DNA from: Aldehydirespirator sp965261105
GTDB lineage: Bacteria; Actinomycetota; Acidimicrobiia; Acidimicrobiales; Aldehydirespiratoraceae
Direction of reading: 5' to 3'
Assembly (NCBI GenBank): GCA_965261105.1
Contig: CBDHCM010000006.1
Location: 1,612,001 to 1,676,000 of the forward strand
Length of the DNA: 64,000 bases
Positions 8,173 to 16,673 of this stretch are shown piece by piece. Position numbers and translations under genes: made by a program. The notes beneath the pieces were generated by a model. It searched no databases and was not told where the DNA came from. It saw nothing but the letters and a program-made list of their open reading frames with translations. Positions within the stretch are counted from its first letter, which is position 1. Every line of letters begins with the position of its first letter.

Positions 8173-9201
8173 TCAGGCGAAGAACGTGTGGGCCACGTCG
8201 AGCAGGTTGCGGCTCACAGGCTTGAGCCTCGCCGTCGCGTCCCGAAGGGACACCCTCTCGATGGTGCCGTCGCGCAGGGCTACCATCTGCCCGAAGGCGC
8301 TGTCATGCACCGCGTCTATGGCCGCCACCCCGAATCGGGTGGACAGCACCCGGTCCGACGCCGTGGGCGAGCCGCCCCGCTGGACATGGCCCAAGATCGT
8401 GACTCGGGTCTCGAGGCCGGTTCGGGCCTCGACCTCGGCCGCTATGACCGTCGCGATGCCGCCGAGGCGTTTGTGCCCATAGGCGTCTGTCGGAGGCTCG
8501 GCCAGCTCCATGGTGCCGGGCCGGGGCCTGGCGCCCTCGGCCACCACCACTATCGAGGCGTAGCGGCCCCGGGCTTGGCGCCGGAGCAGGGCCGCGCACA
8601 GATCGTCGAGGTCGAATGGCTCCTCGGGCACGAGAATGTAGGAAGCGCCGCCCGCGATCCCTGCCCAGGTGGCGATGTGGCCCACATTGCGGCCCATCAC
8701 CTCCACGAATATGACCCGGTCATGGCTCTCGGCGGTCGTGTGGAGCCTGTCGATGGCCTCGGTGGCGACGGACATGGCGGTGTCGAAGCCGAAGGTCCGT
8801 TCGGTCATGGCCACATCGTTGTCGATCGTCTTGGGCACGCCCACCACGTCGAAGCCGCGATCCGACATCTCGCAGGCGCATGACAGCGTGCCCTCGCCGC
8901 CGATCGCGATCAGCGCGTCCAGCGCCAGAGCGCGCATGGTCTCGGTGGCGCGGGCCATGCCGTCGGGGAGGCTGAACGGCGTGTGGCGCGAGGTTCCGAG
9001 CATGGTGCCCCCCCTCGGCAGCAGGCCCCGGCAGGACTCCACGTCGAGCGGCGTCCAGTCGTCCTCCACCACCCCCCGCCAGCCGTCGCGGAATCCGATG
9101 ACCTCGTCGCCGTAGTGCCTCTCGCCCTTGCGTACCACCGCTCTGATGACCGCATTGAGCCCGGGGCAGTCGCCGCCGCCGGTGAGAATCCCGACCCGCA
9201 T
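8173..9201 (-). CDS. pfkA: 6-phosphofructokinase
   Basis: The 342-residue enzyme phosphorylates fructose 6-phosphate in glycolysis. It begins MRVGILTGGGDCPGLNAVIR, the classic start of the family. The phosphoryl-donor loop reads AIGGEGTL, with Gly at the position equivalent to E. coli Gly104. The following VPKTIDNDV has Lys at the position equivalent to Gly124. ATP enzymes usually have Gly/Gly and pyrophosphate enzymes Asp/Lys, so the mixed pair is typical of actinobacterial group III proteins and leaves donor preference open, with ATP favoured. EVMGRNVGHIA and GHVQRGGSPT are also present. The start ATG overlaps the stop of the ROK gene; GTG 9204 is an alternative. Confidence 0.93.
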   Translation of the reverse strand: MRVGILTGGGDCPGLNAVIRAVVRKGERHYGDEVIGFRDGWRGVVEDDWTPLDVESCRGLLPRGGTMLGTSRHTPFSLPDGMARATETMRALALDALIAIGGEGTLSCACEMSDRGFDVVGVPKTIDNDVAMTERTFGFDTAMSVATEAIDRLHTTAESHDRVIFVEVMGRNVGHIATWAGIAGGASYILVPEEPFDLDDLCAALLRRQARGRYASIVVVAEGARPRPGTMELAEPPTDAYGHKRLGGIATVIAAEVEARTGLETRVTILGHVQRGGSPTASDRVLSTRFGVAAIDAVHDSAFGQMVALRDGTIERVSLRDATARLKPVSRNLLDVAHTFFA

Positions 9202-10142
9202 CACGCCGCCCCCGAGGCGAGCATGGCCGCACCGATGGCGCCGGCCTGGCTGCCGAGCTGCGCCGGCACGACCCGTACCTGCCGCCGCTGGTTGCCGCCG
9301 AGCACCAGGCGGTGCGTCCACTCCTCTACGCCCCGAACCAGCGGCTCGCCGATGTCGACCAGTCCCCCGGCGATGACGACCACCTCCGGGTCGAGCAAGT
9401 GCACGAGGCTTGCCACGCCGACCGCGACGTAGCGGCAGAACTCGTCGAGAACGGCCAGGGCGTCGGGATCTCCCTTGGCGACCCGGGCGTGAACATGCTC
9501 GCCCCGGATGGCGCTCACGCACCCGGCCTCGTTGATGGCGCCGTCGAAGTCGCCCCTCGCCGCGGCCTGGCGGGCCAAGCGGCCCAAGCCGGTTCCGGAT
9601 GCGTAGTACTCCCATGGGCCGGGCGCTCCGGTTACGTGCTCGGGACCCGACATCTCGATCGTCATGTGGCCCGACTCGCCCGCGAAGCCGTTCCAGCCCC
9701 GGTACAGCTGCCCGTCGAACACAAACCCGGTGCCCAGCCCGGTGCCCAGCGCCACTAGGGCAACATGGCGGGCGCCGCGGGCCGCTCCGTGAAGAGATTC
9801 CGCCCAGGCCGCGGCGGTTGCCTCGTTCTCGACCACCACCGGCCGTCGCCACTCGGCGCGCAGGCGGCGGCGAATGTCGAGGTCCACCACGCCGTCGATG
9901 TTGGGCGAGTACTTGAGCACGCCGTCGGAGTCGACGAGCCCGGCGATGCCCACGCCGACGGCGGAGAAGGCGGCGTCGCACTCGGCTTCGAGGTCGGCGA
10001 CCATCTTGGTGATGGTCGCGATCAGAGCGTCGCCGTCGGCCGTGGTCGCGTCGCGCCGAACCGCGACGGGCGCGGTGAGGTCGCCAGGGCGGACGGCTAC
10101 GCCGAGAACCTTGGTTCCGCCTATGTCCAGGCCGCAGTACAT
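9201..10142 (-). CDS. ROK-family sugar kinase-like protein (glucokinase-like, divergent active site)
   Basis: The 313-residue product has the ATP-binding start MYCGLDIGGTKVLGVAVRPG and the ROK signature region YRGWNGFAGESGHMTIE. Two hallmarks differ. The catalytic Asp motif ENDAN reads VVENEATAAAW, so Asp is replaced by Glu. The zinc site CxCGxxGC is absent; that stretch reads HVTGAPGPWEYYASG with no Cys. It is immediately upstream of phosphofructokinase with an ATGA overlap, which suits a glucokinase feeding glycolysis. The altered residues leave activity uncertain. It could be a low-activity or regulatory ROK protein. Confidence 0.8.
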   Translation of the reverse strand: MYCGLDIGGTKVLGVAVRPGDLTAPVAVRRDATTADGDALIATITKMVADLEAECDAAFSAVGVGIAGLVDSDGVLKYSPNIDGVVDLDIRRRLRAEWRRPVVVENEATAAAWAESLHGAARGARHVALVALGTGLGTGFVFDGQLYRGWNGFAGESGHMTIEMSGPEHVTGAPGPWEYYASGTGLGRLARQAAARGDFDGAINEAGCVSAIRGEHVHARVAKGDPDALAVLDEFCRYVAVGVASLVHLLDPEVVVIAGGLVDIGEPLVRGVEEWTHRLVLGGNQRRQVRVVPAQLGSQAGAIGAAMLASGAA

Positions 10143-10162
10143 GGTGCTCCGGGCGTTCCCGC

Positions 10163-10618
10163 TCAGGCTCGGGTGCCCGCCTCCACGTAGGCCTTCAGCT
10201 CGTCCAGCGCAGTGTGCATGATGCGCGACTCGGCCCGACGCTTCACGAACCCGGGCAGGGGGACGGCCAACTCGACCGCGAGCTGGTACGTCACCTCGGT
10301 TGTGTCTGTCTCGCCGGGAACCGGAACGAACTCGTATTCGCCGTCGAGCATGGTGGTGGCGTCCCCCCGCTGGAGCCTCCAAGCGAGACGCAGCGGGTCC
10401 GATCCGTAGAAGTATCTGAGCGTGTACGTCGTGGATCGGCCCATCGCGGTGACGCGGTACTCCACATCGACGGCGCGGCCGTCGCTGTCTCGGGCGACGA
10501 TCTTGGCCTCCTTGATGTCGTGCGCCCATCGGGGGTACTGCTCGAAGTCGGTGGCCGCGCCGTAGCAGCGCTCGGGGGAGGCCATGATCGTGGTGCGCTC
10601 GGTTGCCTGGTCGACCAC
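10163..10618 (-). CDS. SRPBCC (START-like) family protein
   Basis: The 151-residue product has the SRPBCC pattern: ERTTIMASPERCYGAATDFE at the N-terminus, the PRWAHDIKEAKIV strand, a beta-sheet core and a long C-terminal helix (HTALDELKAYVEAG). These proteins bind hydrophobic ligands such as polyketides, lipids or quinones in a helix-grip fold. It lies 20 bp upstream of the ROK gene and downstream of the PimB-prime-like glycosyltransferase. Mycobacteria also keep an SRPBCC gene near pimB-prime, which hints at envelope lipid metabolism, but no ligand can be read from the sequence. Confidence 0.8.
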   Translation of the reverse strand: MVDQATERTTIMASPERCYGAATDFEQYPRWAHDIKEAKIVARDSDGRAVDVEYRVTAMGRSTTYTLRYFYGSDPLRLAWRLQRGDATTMLDGEYEFVPVPGETDTTEVTYQLAVELAVPLPGFVKRRAESRIMHTALDELKAYVEAGTRA

Positions 10619-10711
10619 GGCGGGTACCGCCCCTTCGGAATCCTTCGCAATGGCCGCGGCCGCATCGCGTGCCGCGTGCCGATGACCCTAACAATGTCGC
10701 CTCGGGTTGCG

Positions 10712-11839
10712 CTATGGCGCCGACATCTCCTCGATTGCGCGGCGGAGCCGGTCGGCCAGCAAATCGTAGGAGAAGGCGGTCGCAGCCCGCTGCCGCGCTG
10801 CGGCACCCATCGCGCCGCGGCGCTCGCCGTCGTCGAGCAGGGCGCCGATGGCCCCGGCCGCGGCGCTTGGGGTGGCCGGGTCGAGCACCAGGCCCGTTTC
10901 GCCGTCGGCCACAGCCTCGTGGGCGCCGCCGCTGCGGCCGGCGATCTGGGGAACGCCCGCGGCCGCGGCCTCCAGGTACACGATCCCGAACCCCTCCTGC
11001 TCCAAGCCCCGCCATCGGGTGCGGCACAGCATGGCGAACACGTCAGCGCACCCGAGCAGAGCCGCGACATCGTCATCGCCGAGTCGCCCCAGAAGCCTGA
11101 CGGGCGCTTCGGTCCGGGCGGCCAGCCGTGCCAGGCGGCGCCGGTCCCGGCCGTCGCCGGCGATGACCACCTGCAGGTCGCGGCCGCGCGCGGCCAGCAG
11201 TGCGGCCGCCCGCACCAGGGTGTCCATTCCCTTGCGCGGCACCAGCCGCGACACACTCACGACAGTCGGGGCCTCGGGCCGCAGCCCGAGTCGATCACGC
11301 AACAGGATCCGCTCGTGGTGGCTTGCCGGGCGGAACCGCTCGATGTCCACTCCCGGCGGGATCACGAACGCAGGCAAGCGCCGGCCGAGCGTCCGCTCGC
11401 ATTCGAGGGCGGGGTAGCCCCCCGCCGCGATCACTCCCGCGGCAGAGTCGAGGACGCCGCGAAGCAGCCGCCGCACTCCGGGGAGCCGACCGGGTATGGC
11501 CACCTCGGCTCCGTGCACTACTACCGCGTAAGGCCGATCGAGGCGCTGGCCGATCAATCCCGCGGGAAGCGCTGGATCAATCACAACGAGGTCCACATCG
11601 TGGCGCTCCGCCAAGCGGCTCACCCTGCGGGCCAGGTGCGGCCCGGGCAGGAGCCACGGCTCCCGGGAGCGGATCACAGTGAAGGGCTGCTGTGAGTCGA
11701 AGGTGGCCGAACCCTCGTAGGGCGTGGTGTGGACCACAACGTCGTCGGGGGGCAGGCGCCTCCACAGCTCCCACAGGTAGTTCTGGATGCCCCCCACCTT
11801 CGGCGGGAAGTCGTTGGTCACCAGCAGGTGGCGGGTCAC
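10712..11839 (-). CDS. Glycosyltransferase family 4 (PimB-prime-like mannosyltransferase)
   Basis: The 375-residue GT-B enzyme begins with the glycine-rich LLVTNDFPPKVGGIQNYLWE, characteristic of PimB-prime/MgtA-type enzymes. The acceptor domain contains VVVHGAEVAIPGRLPGVRR. The donor domain has VVSVSRLVPRKGMDTLVRA and the retaining GT4 motif EQEGFGIVYLEAAAAGVPQI, whose Glu pair contacts the nucleotide sugar. The family transfers mannose from GDP-mannose onto phosphatidylinositol mannosides at the cytoplasmic membrane. The exact acceptor is inferred. It starts at GTG 11839, with a copy of the dispersed repeat in its leader. Confidence 0.82.
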   Translation of the reverse strand: MTRHLLVTNDFPPKVGGIQNYLWELWRRLPPDDVVVHTTPYEGSATFDSQQPFTVIRSREPWLLPGPHLARRVSRLAERHDVDLVVIDPALPAGLIGQRLDRPYAVVVHGAEVAIPGRLPGVRRLLRGVLDSAAGVIAAGGYPALECERTLGRRLPAFVIPPGVDIERFRPASHHERILLRDRLGLRPEAPTVVSVSRLVPRKGMDTLVRAAALLAARGRDLQVVIAGDGRDRRRLARLAARTEAPVRLLGRLGDDDVAALLGCADVFAMLCRTRWRGLEQEGFGIVYLEAAAAGVPQIAGRSGGAHEAVADGETGLVLDPATPSAAAGAIGALLDDGERRGAMGAAARQRAATAFSYDLLADRLRRAIEEMSAP

Positions 11840-11887
11840 GCCGGGGCCCGTCGAGCGAGCGCCAGTACGGCGTGCCGTCTCGCGGTT

Positions 11888-12001
11888 CGGCGCTGTGTTT
11901 CCCGCTCTTGTTCGCCTTGCTCACGGGCCGCTCGGGCCACGGCCTCGCTCGGCGCCTCGCGGATTCCTAGCATTGGTGCCGCCTGTCCGCTCGGCTTCTA
12001 G
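11888..12001 (-). repeat. Dispersed leader-associated repeat, copy 1
   Basis: Read on the minus strand it has a box GAAGCCGAGCGGACAGGC, a variable middle, then GAGGCCGTGGCCCGAGCGGC and a segment GTGAGCAAGGCGAACAAGAG followed by CGGGAAACA. It overlaps the last codons of queG and lies 50-160 bp upstream of the glycosyltransferase start, pointing toward it. Copies 2-4 are at 14350, 15560 and 41937, all oriented toward a downstream minus-strand gene. Confidence 0.85.
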
Positions 12002-13151
12002 GCGGCACCGGCCGCTCCAGCTCAGCCCTGACCAGCGGATCGTCATGCCCCCACAGGGCCTCCAGTGCGAGCCCTAGGCGTCGGGCGCACCACACGGCGT
12101 GGGCCCGTATAAGCGGGTCGGCGTCGCCGAGGGCGCGGTCAACCGCGGCTCGCAGCCGGGGGTCGGACGCATCGCCCACGTTGGCCAGCACCACCAGGGC
12201 GTTGCGGCGCAGGTAGCGGGGCTCGCGTCTCGGTATGTACCAGCGTCCGAAGTCGGCTGTCAATGCGTCGTCGGGGGATTCGAGCAGGTCGAGGACTGAG
12301 ACCCACGTCCCGCGGCCCGGCTCGGGGGGCGACTTCGCGGAGAGCGCGGCCCCCGAGTCGTGAACAGCCCGGGTCCGGCGCGTCAGCCGGACCCGGGCGC
12401 GGTTGGGCGGGCATACCTCCGAGCAGTCGTCGCACCCGTAGATCCGGTCGCCGAGCGCCACCCGGTAGTCGGGGTCGAACACGCCGTCGGTCTGGACGAG
12501 CCAGGCCAGGCATCGGCGGGCGTCAACCGTGCCCGGAGCGGTGATGGCCCCCGTCGGGCAGCCGTCGAGGCACTGACGGCATGATCCGCAGCCGTCTGCG
12601 ACGCCCGCGCTCGGGTCTTTCACCGCTATCGGGGCGTCGGTGACGACGGCTCCCAGCACCACCAGACTGCCCACTCCGGGCACCAGGATGTTTGAGTTCT
12701 TGCCCCACCAGCCGATGGCCGCTCGATGCGCGGCCGCCCGGTCGACGAGCCCGTTCCCGTCGGCTGACACCACGGCGGAGTGTCCCGCGGCCCGCAGGGG
12801 CTCGGCCATGGCCTCCAGAGCGGCCCTCAGCGCCGTGTAATAGTCGGCGCGCGCGTAGGCCGCCACCCGGGCGTGGGGGCCTCCGTCGCTCGGCGGGTCG
12901 CGCGTGTCGGCCTCGAACTCGAGCGCGCCGACGATCAGCGCGGCCGCGCCCGGCACCAGGCGCGTCGGGTCTGTGGAGCGGTCCGGATTGCGGTAGGTGA
13001 ACTGCATTCCGCCGTGAAGCCCGGCCTGCTTGCGCTCATGCAGCACCGTCGCGACCGTTGCGAACGGCTCGGCCTGGCAGACCCCCACCGCACACAGCCC
13101 GGCGGCGCGGCCGATCTCGGCCAGCGTTTCTGCGGTGATGGTCACGGTCAA
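11967..13151 (-). CDS. queG: Epoxyqueuosine reductase QueG
   Basis: The roughly 394-residue product performs the last step of queuosine biosynthesis, reducing epoxyqueuosine in tRNA with cobalamin and two 4Fe-4S clusters. Cluster ligands are seen in GCGSCRQCLDGCPTGAI and GCDDCSEVCPPN. The cobalamin/substrate domain contains RVAAYARADYYTALRAALE and WWGKNSNILVPGVGS. HEAT-like repeats fill the C-terminal quarter. The last residues (PRSRADRRHQC) are encoded by the dispersed repeat, which supplies the stop codon. The start is TTG 13151 or, more likely, GTG 13145; neither has a strong ribosome site. No other queuosine genes are in the window. Confidence 0.92.
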   Translation of the reverse strand: MTVTITAETLAEIGRAAGLCAVGVCQAEPFATVATVLHERKQAGLHGGMQFTYRNPDRSTDPTRLVPGAAALIVGALEFEADTRDPPSDGGPHARVAAYARADYYTALRAALEAMAEPLRAAGHSAVVSADGNGLVDRAAAHRAAIGWWGKNSNILVPGVGSLVVLGAVVTDAPIAVKDPSAGVADGCGSCRQCLDGCPTGAITAPGTVDARRCLAWLVQTDGVFDPDYRVALGDRIYGCDDCSEVCPPNRARVRLTRRTRAVHDSGAALSAKSPPEPGRGTWVSVLDLLESPDDALTADFGRWYIPRREPRYLRRNALVVLANVGDASDPRLRAAVDRALGDADPLIRAHAVWCARRLGLALEALWGHDDPLVRAELERPVPPRSRADRRHQC

Positions 13152-13214
13152 ATGGTGGCACGCCTCTGGCCGGTGGTGGCGAGCCTTCTCGTGTGGGAGC
13201 GACCCGCCATCGGA

Positions 13215-14255
13215 TCAGCCGGCCGGTGCCGCGGTCACCTCGTCGAGCTTCTTGGCGGCCCGCCCGTCGTCGATCGCGGCCGCAGCCGCCTCCACGCCTT
13301 GGGCGAGGTCGTCGGCGATCCCGGCCACCACCAGACCTGCGGCTGCGTTGAGGACCACGATGTCACGCTTTGGCCCGGGCTCGCCCGCCAGCACCCCGGC
13401 GAGGATCCGGGCGTTGGCCGCCGTGTCGCCGCCCCGCAGATCATCGGGCGTCGCCGCGGCCAGTCCGACGGTGGCGGCCTCCACCCGGTATTCGGTCATC
13501 TTGCCCTCGTTGAGGTCGACCACCAGGCTTGGCCCGGTGGTGGTGAGCTCGTCGAAGCTGCCGTCGCCGTGCACCACCAACGACCGCACGGACCCCGTGG
13601 CCTGCAGCACCGCTGCCATGGTGGGGGCCAGCGACTGCTCGAGCACGCCGAGGACCTGGCGTTGCGCGTGGCCCGGATGGGACAGGGGCCCGAGCAGATT
13701 GAAGACCGTGGATATGCCGACCTGGGACCGCACGCCGGCTACGTGGCGCATGGCGGGATGGAACGTCTTGGCGAAGGCGAACCCAAGCCCCGTCGAGCGC
13801 ACCATGTCCGCCACCTGCTGCGGCGACGCGCCGATGGGCACGCCGACCGCCTCCAGCAGGTCGAAGCTGCCCGAGGTGGACGATGCCTTGACGCTGCCGT
13901 GCTTGCACACGGTCGCTCCCGCGCCGGCAGCCACGAAGCAGGCCATGGTCGAGACGTTCAGCGCGTGAGCCTTGCGGCCCGCGGTGCCGCCCGTGCCCAC
14001 GATGTCGATGGCGCCCGCGGGAAGGTCCAGGGGCGTGGCCGCGTCGCGCATGGCGCCGACCAAGCCGAGGAGCTCCCCCACCGAAGGTCCCTTGAGCCGC
14101 AGGGCCACGATGAACGCGGCCACTTGGGCATCAGTCGCCTCTCCCGCGAGGATCGACCCGAGCGCGGCCCGGGCCTCGCCGGGTCCGATGTCCCGGCCGG
14201 CTGCGAGCGTTCCCAGCACGCCGGGCCATCCGCCGCAGGTGTCGAGCGTTGTCAT
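13215..14255 (-). CDS. trpD: Anthranilate phosphoribosyltransferase
   Basis: The 346-residue enzyme transfers phosphoribose from PRPP to anthranilate in tryptophan synthesis. It has the helical N-domain, the PRPP loop DIVGTGGTAGRKAHALNVST, and the substrate region CKHGSVKASSTSGSFDLLEA. The second canonical KHG Asn is Ser and the loop reads GTGGTAGRK rather than GTGGDGxxT, mild departures from the usual TrpD pattern. The alternative is an RNA/PRPP-binding TrpD2-like paralogue, but overall order favours TrpD. Start ATG 14255 is preceded by GGAGGGAATCG, a good ribosome site. No other trp genes adjoin. Confidence 0.85.
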   Translation of the reverse strand: MTTLDTCGGWPGVLGTLAAGRDIGPGEARAALGSILAGEATDAQVAAFIVALRLKGPSVGELLGLVGAMRDAATPLDLPAGAIDIVGTGGTAGRKAHALNVSTMACFVAAGAGATVCKHGSVKASSTSGSFDLLEAVGVPIGASPQQVADMVRSTGLGFAFAKTFHPAMRHVAGVRSQVGISTVFNLLGPLSHPGHAQRQVLGVLEQSLAPTMAAVLQATGSVRSLVVHGDGSFDELTTTGPSLVVDLNEGKMTEYRVEAATVGLAAATPDDLRGGDTAANARILAGVLAGEPGPKRDIVVLNAAAGLVVAGIADDLAQGVEAAAAAIDDGRAAKKLDEVTAAPAG

Positions 14256-14349
14256 CGATTCCCTCCGCCAGGAGCATCCGCGCCTTCGGGTGTCGGCGTC
14301 GCTCCAGGCTAACTAGGGGGCCACGCGGATGGGCTGTCACCTCCTCGCA

Positions 14350-14465
14350 GTGCAGCGTCGCATTTCCCGCGCTTGTTCGCTGCGCTCACGAGCCGCTCGG
14401 GCCACGGCCTCGCCCAGCGCCCCTGCAATTCCTCAATGAGTCGCGGCCTACCCGCTCGGCCTCTA
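14350..14465 (-). repeat. Dispersed leader-associated repeat, copy 2
   Basis: On the minus strand it starts AGAGGCCGAGCGGGTAGG, then has a variable middle and GAGGCCGTGGCCCGAGCGGC, ending near GTGAGCGCAGCGAACAAGCG. It lies between RNase P RNA (plus strand, starting 11 bp away) and trpD, pointing toward trpD. Its GTG opens a 26-codon frame (VSAANKRGKCDAALRGG...) that ends before trpD, so a leader peptide is possible. Confidence 0.85.
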
Positions 14466-14475
14466 ACCTGATGGC

Positions 14476-14832
<357 letters not shown>

Positions 14833-14974
14833 ACCCCCTCGGTTTCGCAGGAGTCCCGGACCTTCCTTCGCAGTTACTCTGGCCGGCGTGACCTGCTCGG
14901 CTCGTTCCGGCACCTGCGCGCCGCGTCGTGGTCGGGCGCTTGAATGGTTGGGCGGGGTGAGGTTGTTGGGTTAG

Positions 14975-15478
14975 TCAGGCGGCTGGGCGGGTGAGGCGGC
15001 CCGCTGTCAGGAATGCTCGGCGGCGGCGGGGGTCTGACAGGCCGAATCGGCGGGCGGTCCAGACCAGCGCCGCGATGCCGGCGAGTTCGAGGAAAATCAG
15101 GACGGCGAGGGGTCGGTCAAATTCAGGGGGAATTCCCTGTCCCGCCCCCCCGCTACCTCCCACCGGCCACCAGAACAACGCCGTGCGTGCCCAGGCCCCG
15201 CCGGCCACCAGGAACACCAGGGTGCCGATCGGTAGGCCGATCCAGCGGCGCCGCCGCAGCCGTCGGCCCCGGCCCGCGGTGAGGGCCATCACTGCGGCCA
15301 GCAGGACGACGCTGCCCACGAGGCTGTGCAACACCCGGGGCGATCCGGTCAGGTTCTCAGCCAGAGGCAGTACAGAGCCCAGCGCCACGATCCGGTAGTC
15401 GACGCCGCTGCTGCCGAACACCAGCGCCACGAGCACCACCCCGCACGCCGCGAACCAGAAGAACATGCGCGTCAGCAC
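14975..15478 (-). CDS. Integral membrane protein of unknown function
   Basis: The 167-residue product has four hydrophobic segments: about 4-22, 52-72, 85-105 and 122-142. Short Arg-rich loops (RGRRLRRRRW) and a glycine-rich loop (VGGSGGAGQG) separate them. The tail is basic and cytoplasmic by the positive-inside rule. I recognise no domain. It lies downstream of the zinc-ribbon gene on the same strand, separated by the tandem form of the dispersed repeat, and may be expressed from its own promoter there. Start is at 15478. Confidence 0.6.
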   Translation of the reverse strand: MLTRMFFWFAACGVVLVALVFGSSGVDYRIVALGSVLPLAENLTGSPRVLHSLVGSVVLLAAVMALTAGRGRRLRRRRWIGLPIGTLVFLVAGGAWARTALFWWPVGGSGGAGQGIPPEFDRPLAVLIFLELAGIAALVWTARRFGLSDPRRRRAFLTAGRLTRPAA

Positions 15479-15559
15479 CGGGGCCGGAAATTCCGGCGGG
15501 AACGGTGCTTCACCTCAGAAGCCCAGCGGACAGGCGTCAACGCCCCGCGACGAAGCACG

Positions 15560-15793
15560 TTGTTTCTCGTTCCTGTTCGCTGCGCTCACGGGCCGCTCGG
15601 CCTTGTTTCCCGTTCCTGTTCGCTGCGCTCACGGGCCGCTCGGCCTTGTTTCCCGTTCCTGTTCGCTGCGCTCACGGGCCGCTCGGCCTTGTTTCCCGTT
15701 CCTGTTCGCTGCGCTCACGGGCCGCTCGGGCCACGGCCTCGCTTGGCGCCTCGCGAAGATCCTCATGGACTGCTGCCTGTCCGCTCGGCCTCT
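15560..15793 (-). repeat. Dispersed leader-associated repeat, copy 3, expanded to four 43-bp units
   Basis: The conserved half of the element (minus-strand GCCGAGCGGCCCGTGAGCGC then AGCGAACAGGAACGGGAAAC) is amplified into four 43-bp units at 15560-15731. The box GAGAGGCCGAGCGGACAGGC lies at the upstream end. It fills the space between the zinc-ribbon gene stop and the membrane-protein start and points toward the latter. Confidence 0.92.
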
Positions 15794-16560
15794 CAGCGCA
15801 GCACTAGCCGTCCGCATTCGGCGCAGTCCAGCATCTCCCCTTGGGCGCAGCGCTTGATGCGGGCCACCTCGACGGCCGGCATGTGGTGAGGGCATCCGCA
15901 GCCCGACGACGGATCGAAGGACACGGCCGTGCTCGGCCCGAACGTCTGGCGCAAGGTCTCGTACTTGGCCAGAGCATCACTCTCGGCTCTGCCCGAAGCC
16001 TCTGCCCGAGCCGCTGTGAGCGCCCCAAGCTGCTGGTCGATGGCCGCTTCCGCCGCGGCCACCTCAGCTTCCAGCACCGTCACCCGCTCGTCGCATGCGG
16101 TCCGCTGCGCCTCCAGCGAGTCGGCTTGCCCACTGAACTCCTCAGCCTCCATCAGAGCCTCGATGGCCCGCTCCTCCAGCGTCCCCTGCCTCGAGCGCAG
16201 CCCTGCTATCTCGGCCTGCAGGGCCTGCAGGTCCCTCAACGCCGTGATCTCACCCGAATAGAGGCGGTTGTCGTCGACGTCGGCTTTGGCCTCGATGCTG
16301 GCGGCCTCGTCCTCTAGGCGCTTCTGGCGGGTGAGCACCTCGATGCGCTTCAACGCCACCGCGCCGATCTGGCGCTGTAGCTCGCCCTGCTCGACCCGGG
16401 CCGCGCTGAGGTCCTGGCGCTGGTGGAGGAAGATCCTCCTGTGCTGGAGCTGCTCGGCCTCGGTGTCGAGCTGCTGGACCGCCACCAGCGGATGAACACA
16501 CTCCTCGCTGTCGCCGGGGCGGTCGAGGGCTTCGTCATGGCGGGATGCGGCATCGGGCAC
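15793..16560 (-). CDS. C4-type zinc-ribbon coiled-coil protein
   Basis: The 255-residue product is mostly one long coiled coil (about residues 28-195, rich in Glu, Arg, Leu and Ala heptads). It ends in a zinc ribbon made by CGCPHHMP and CAQGEMLDCAECGRL. This matches the bacterial C4-type zinc-ribbon family (CdsZ/FlgZ-like), proposed to bind nucleic acid or act as a chaperone-like adaptor. The long frame begins at 16560, but homologues usually begin close to LVAVQQLDTE, so GTG 16485 is a good alternative. It is divergent from the oxidoreductase gene. Confidence 0.8.
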   Translation of the reverse strand: MPDAASRHDEALDRPGDSEECVHPLVAVQQLDTEAEQLQHRRIFLHQRQDLSAARVEQGELQRQIGAVALKRIEVLTRQKRLEDEAASIEAKADVDDNRLYSGEITALRDLQALQAEIAGLRSRQGTLEERAIEALMEAEEFSGQADSLEAQRTACDERVTVLEAEVAAAEAAIDQQLGALTAARAEASGRAESDALAKYETLRQTFGPSTAVSFDPSSGCGCPHHMPAVEVARIKRCAQGEMLDCAECGRLVLR

Positions 16561-16673
16561 GGCGAGACACTAACGGCTGGGAGTCCTAGTCGTTGGCGGG
16601 CATCGACGAGCTATAGCTGCGCTTCTTGTGGGGAGGTCCTTCGTGCCGCCGGAGGTTGTGCGACCATTCACCG

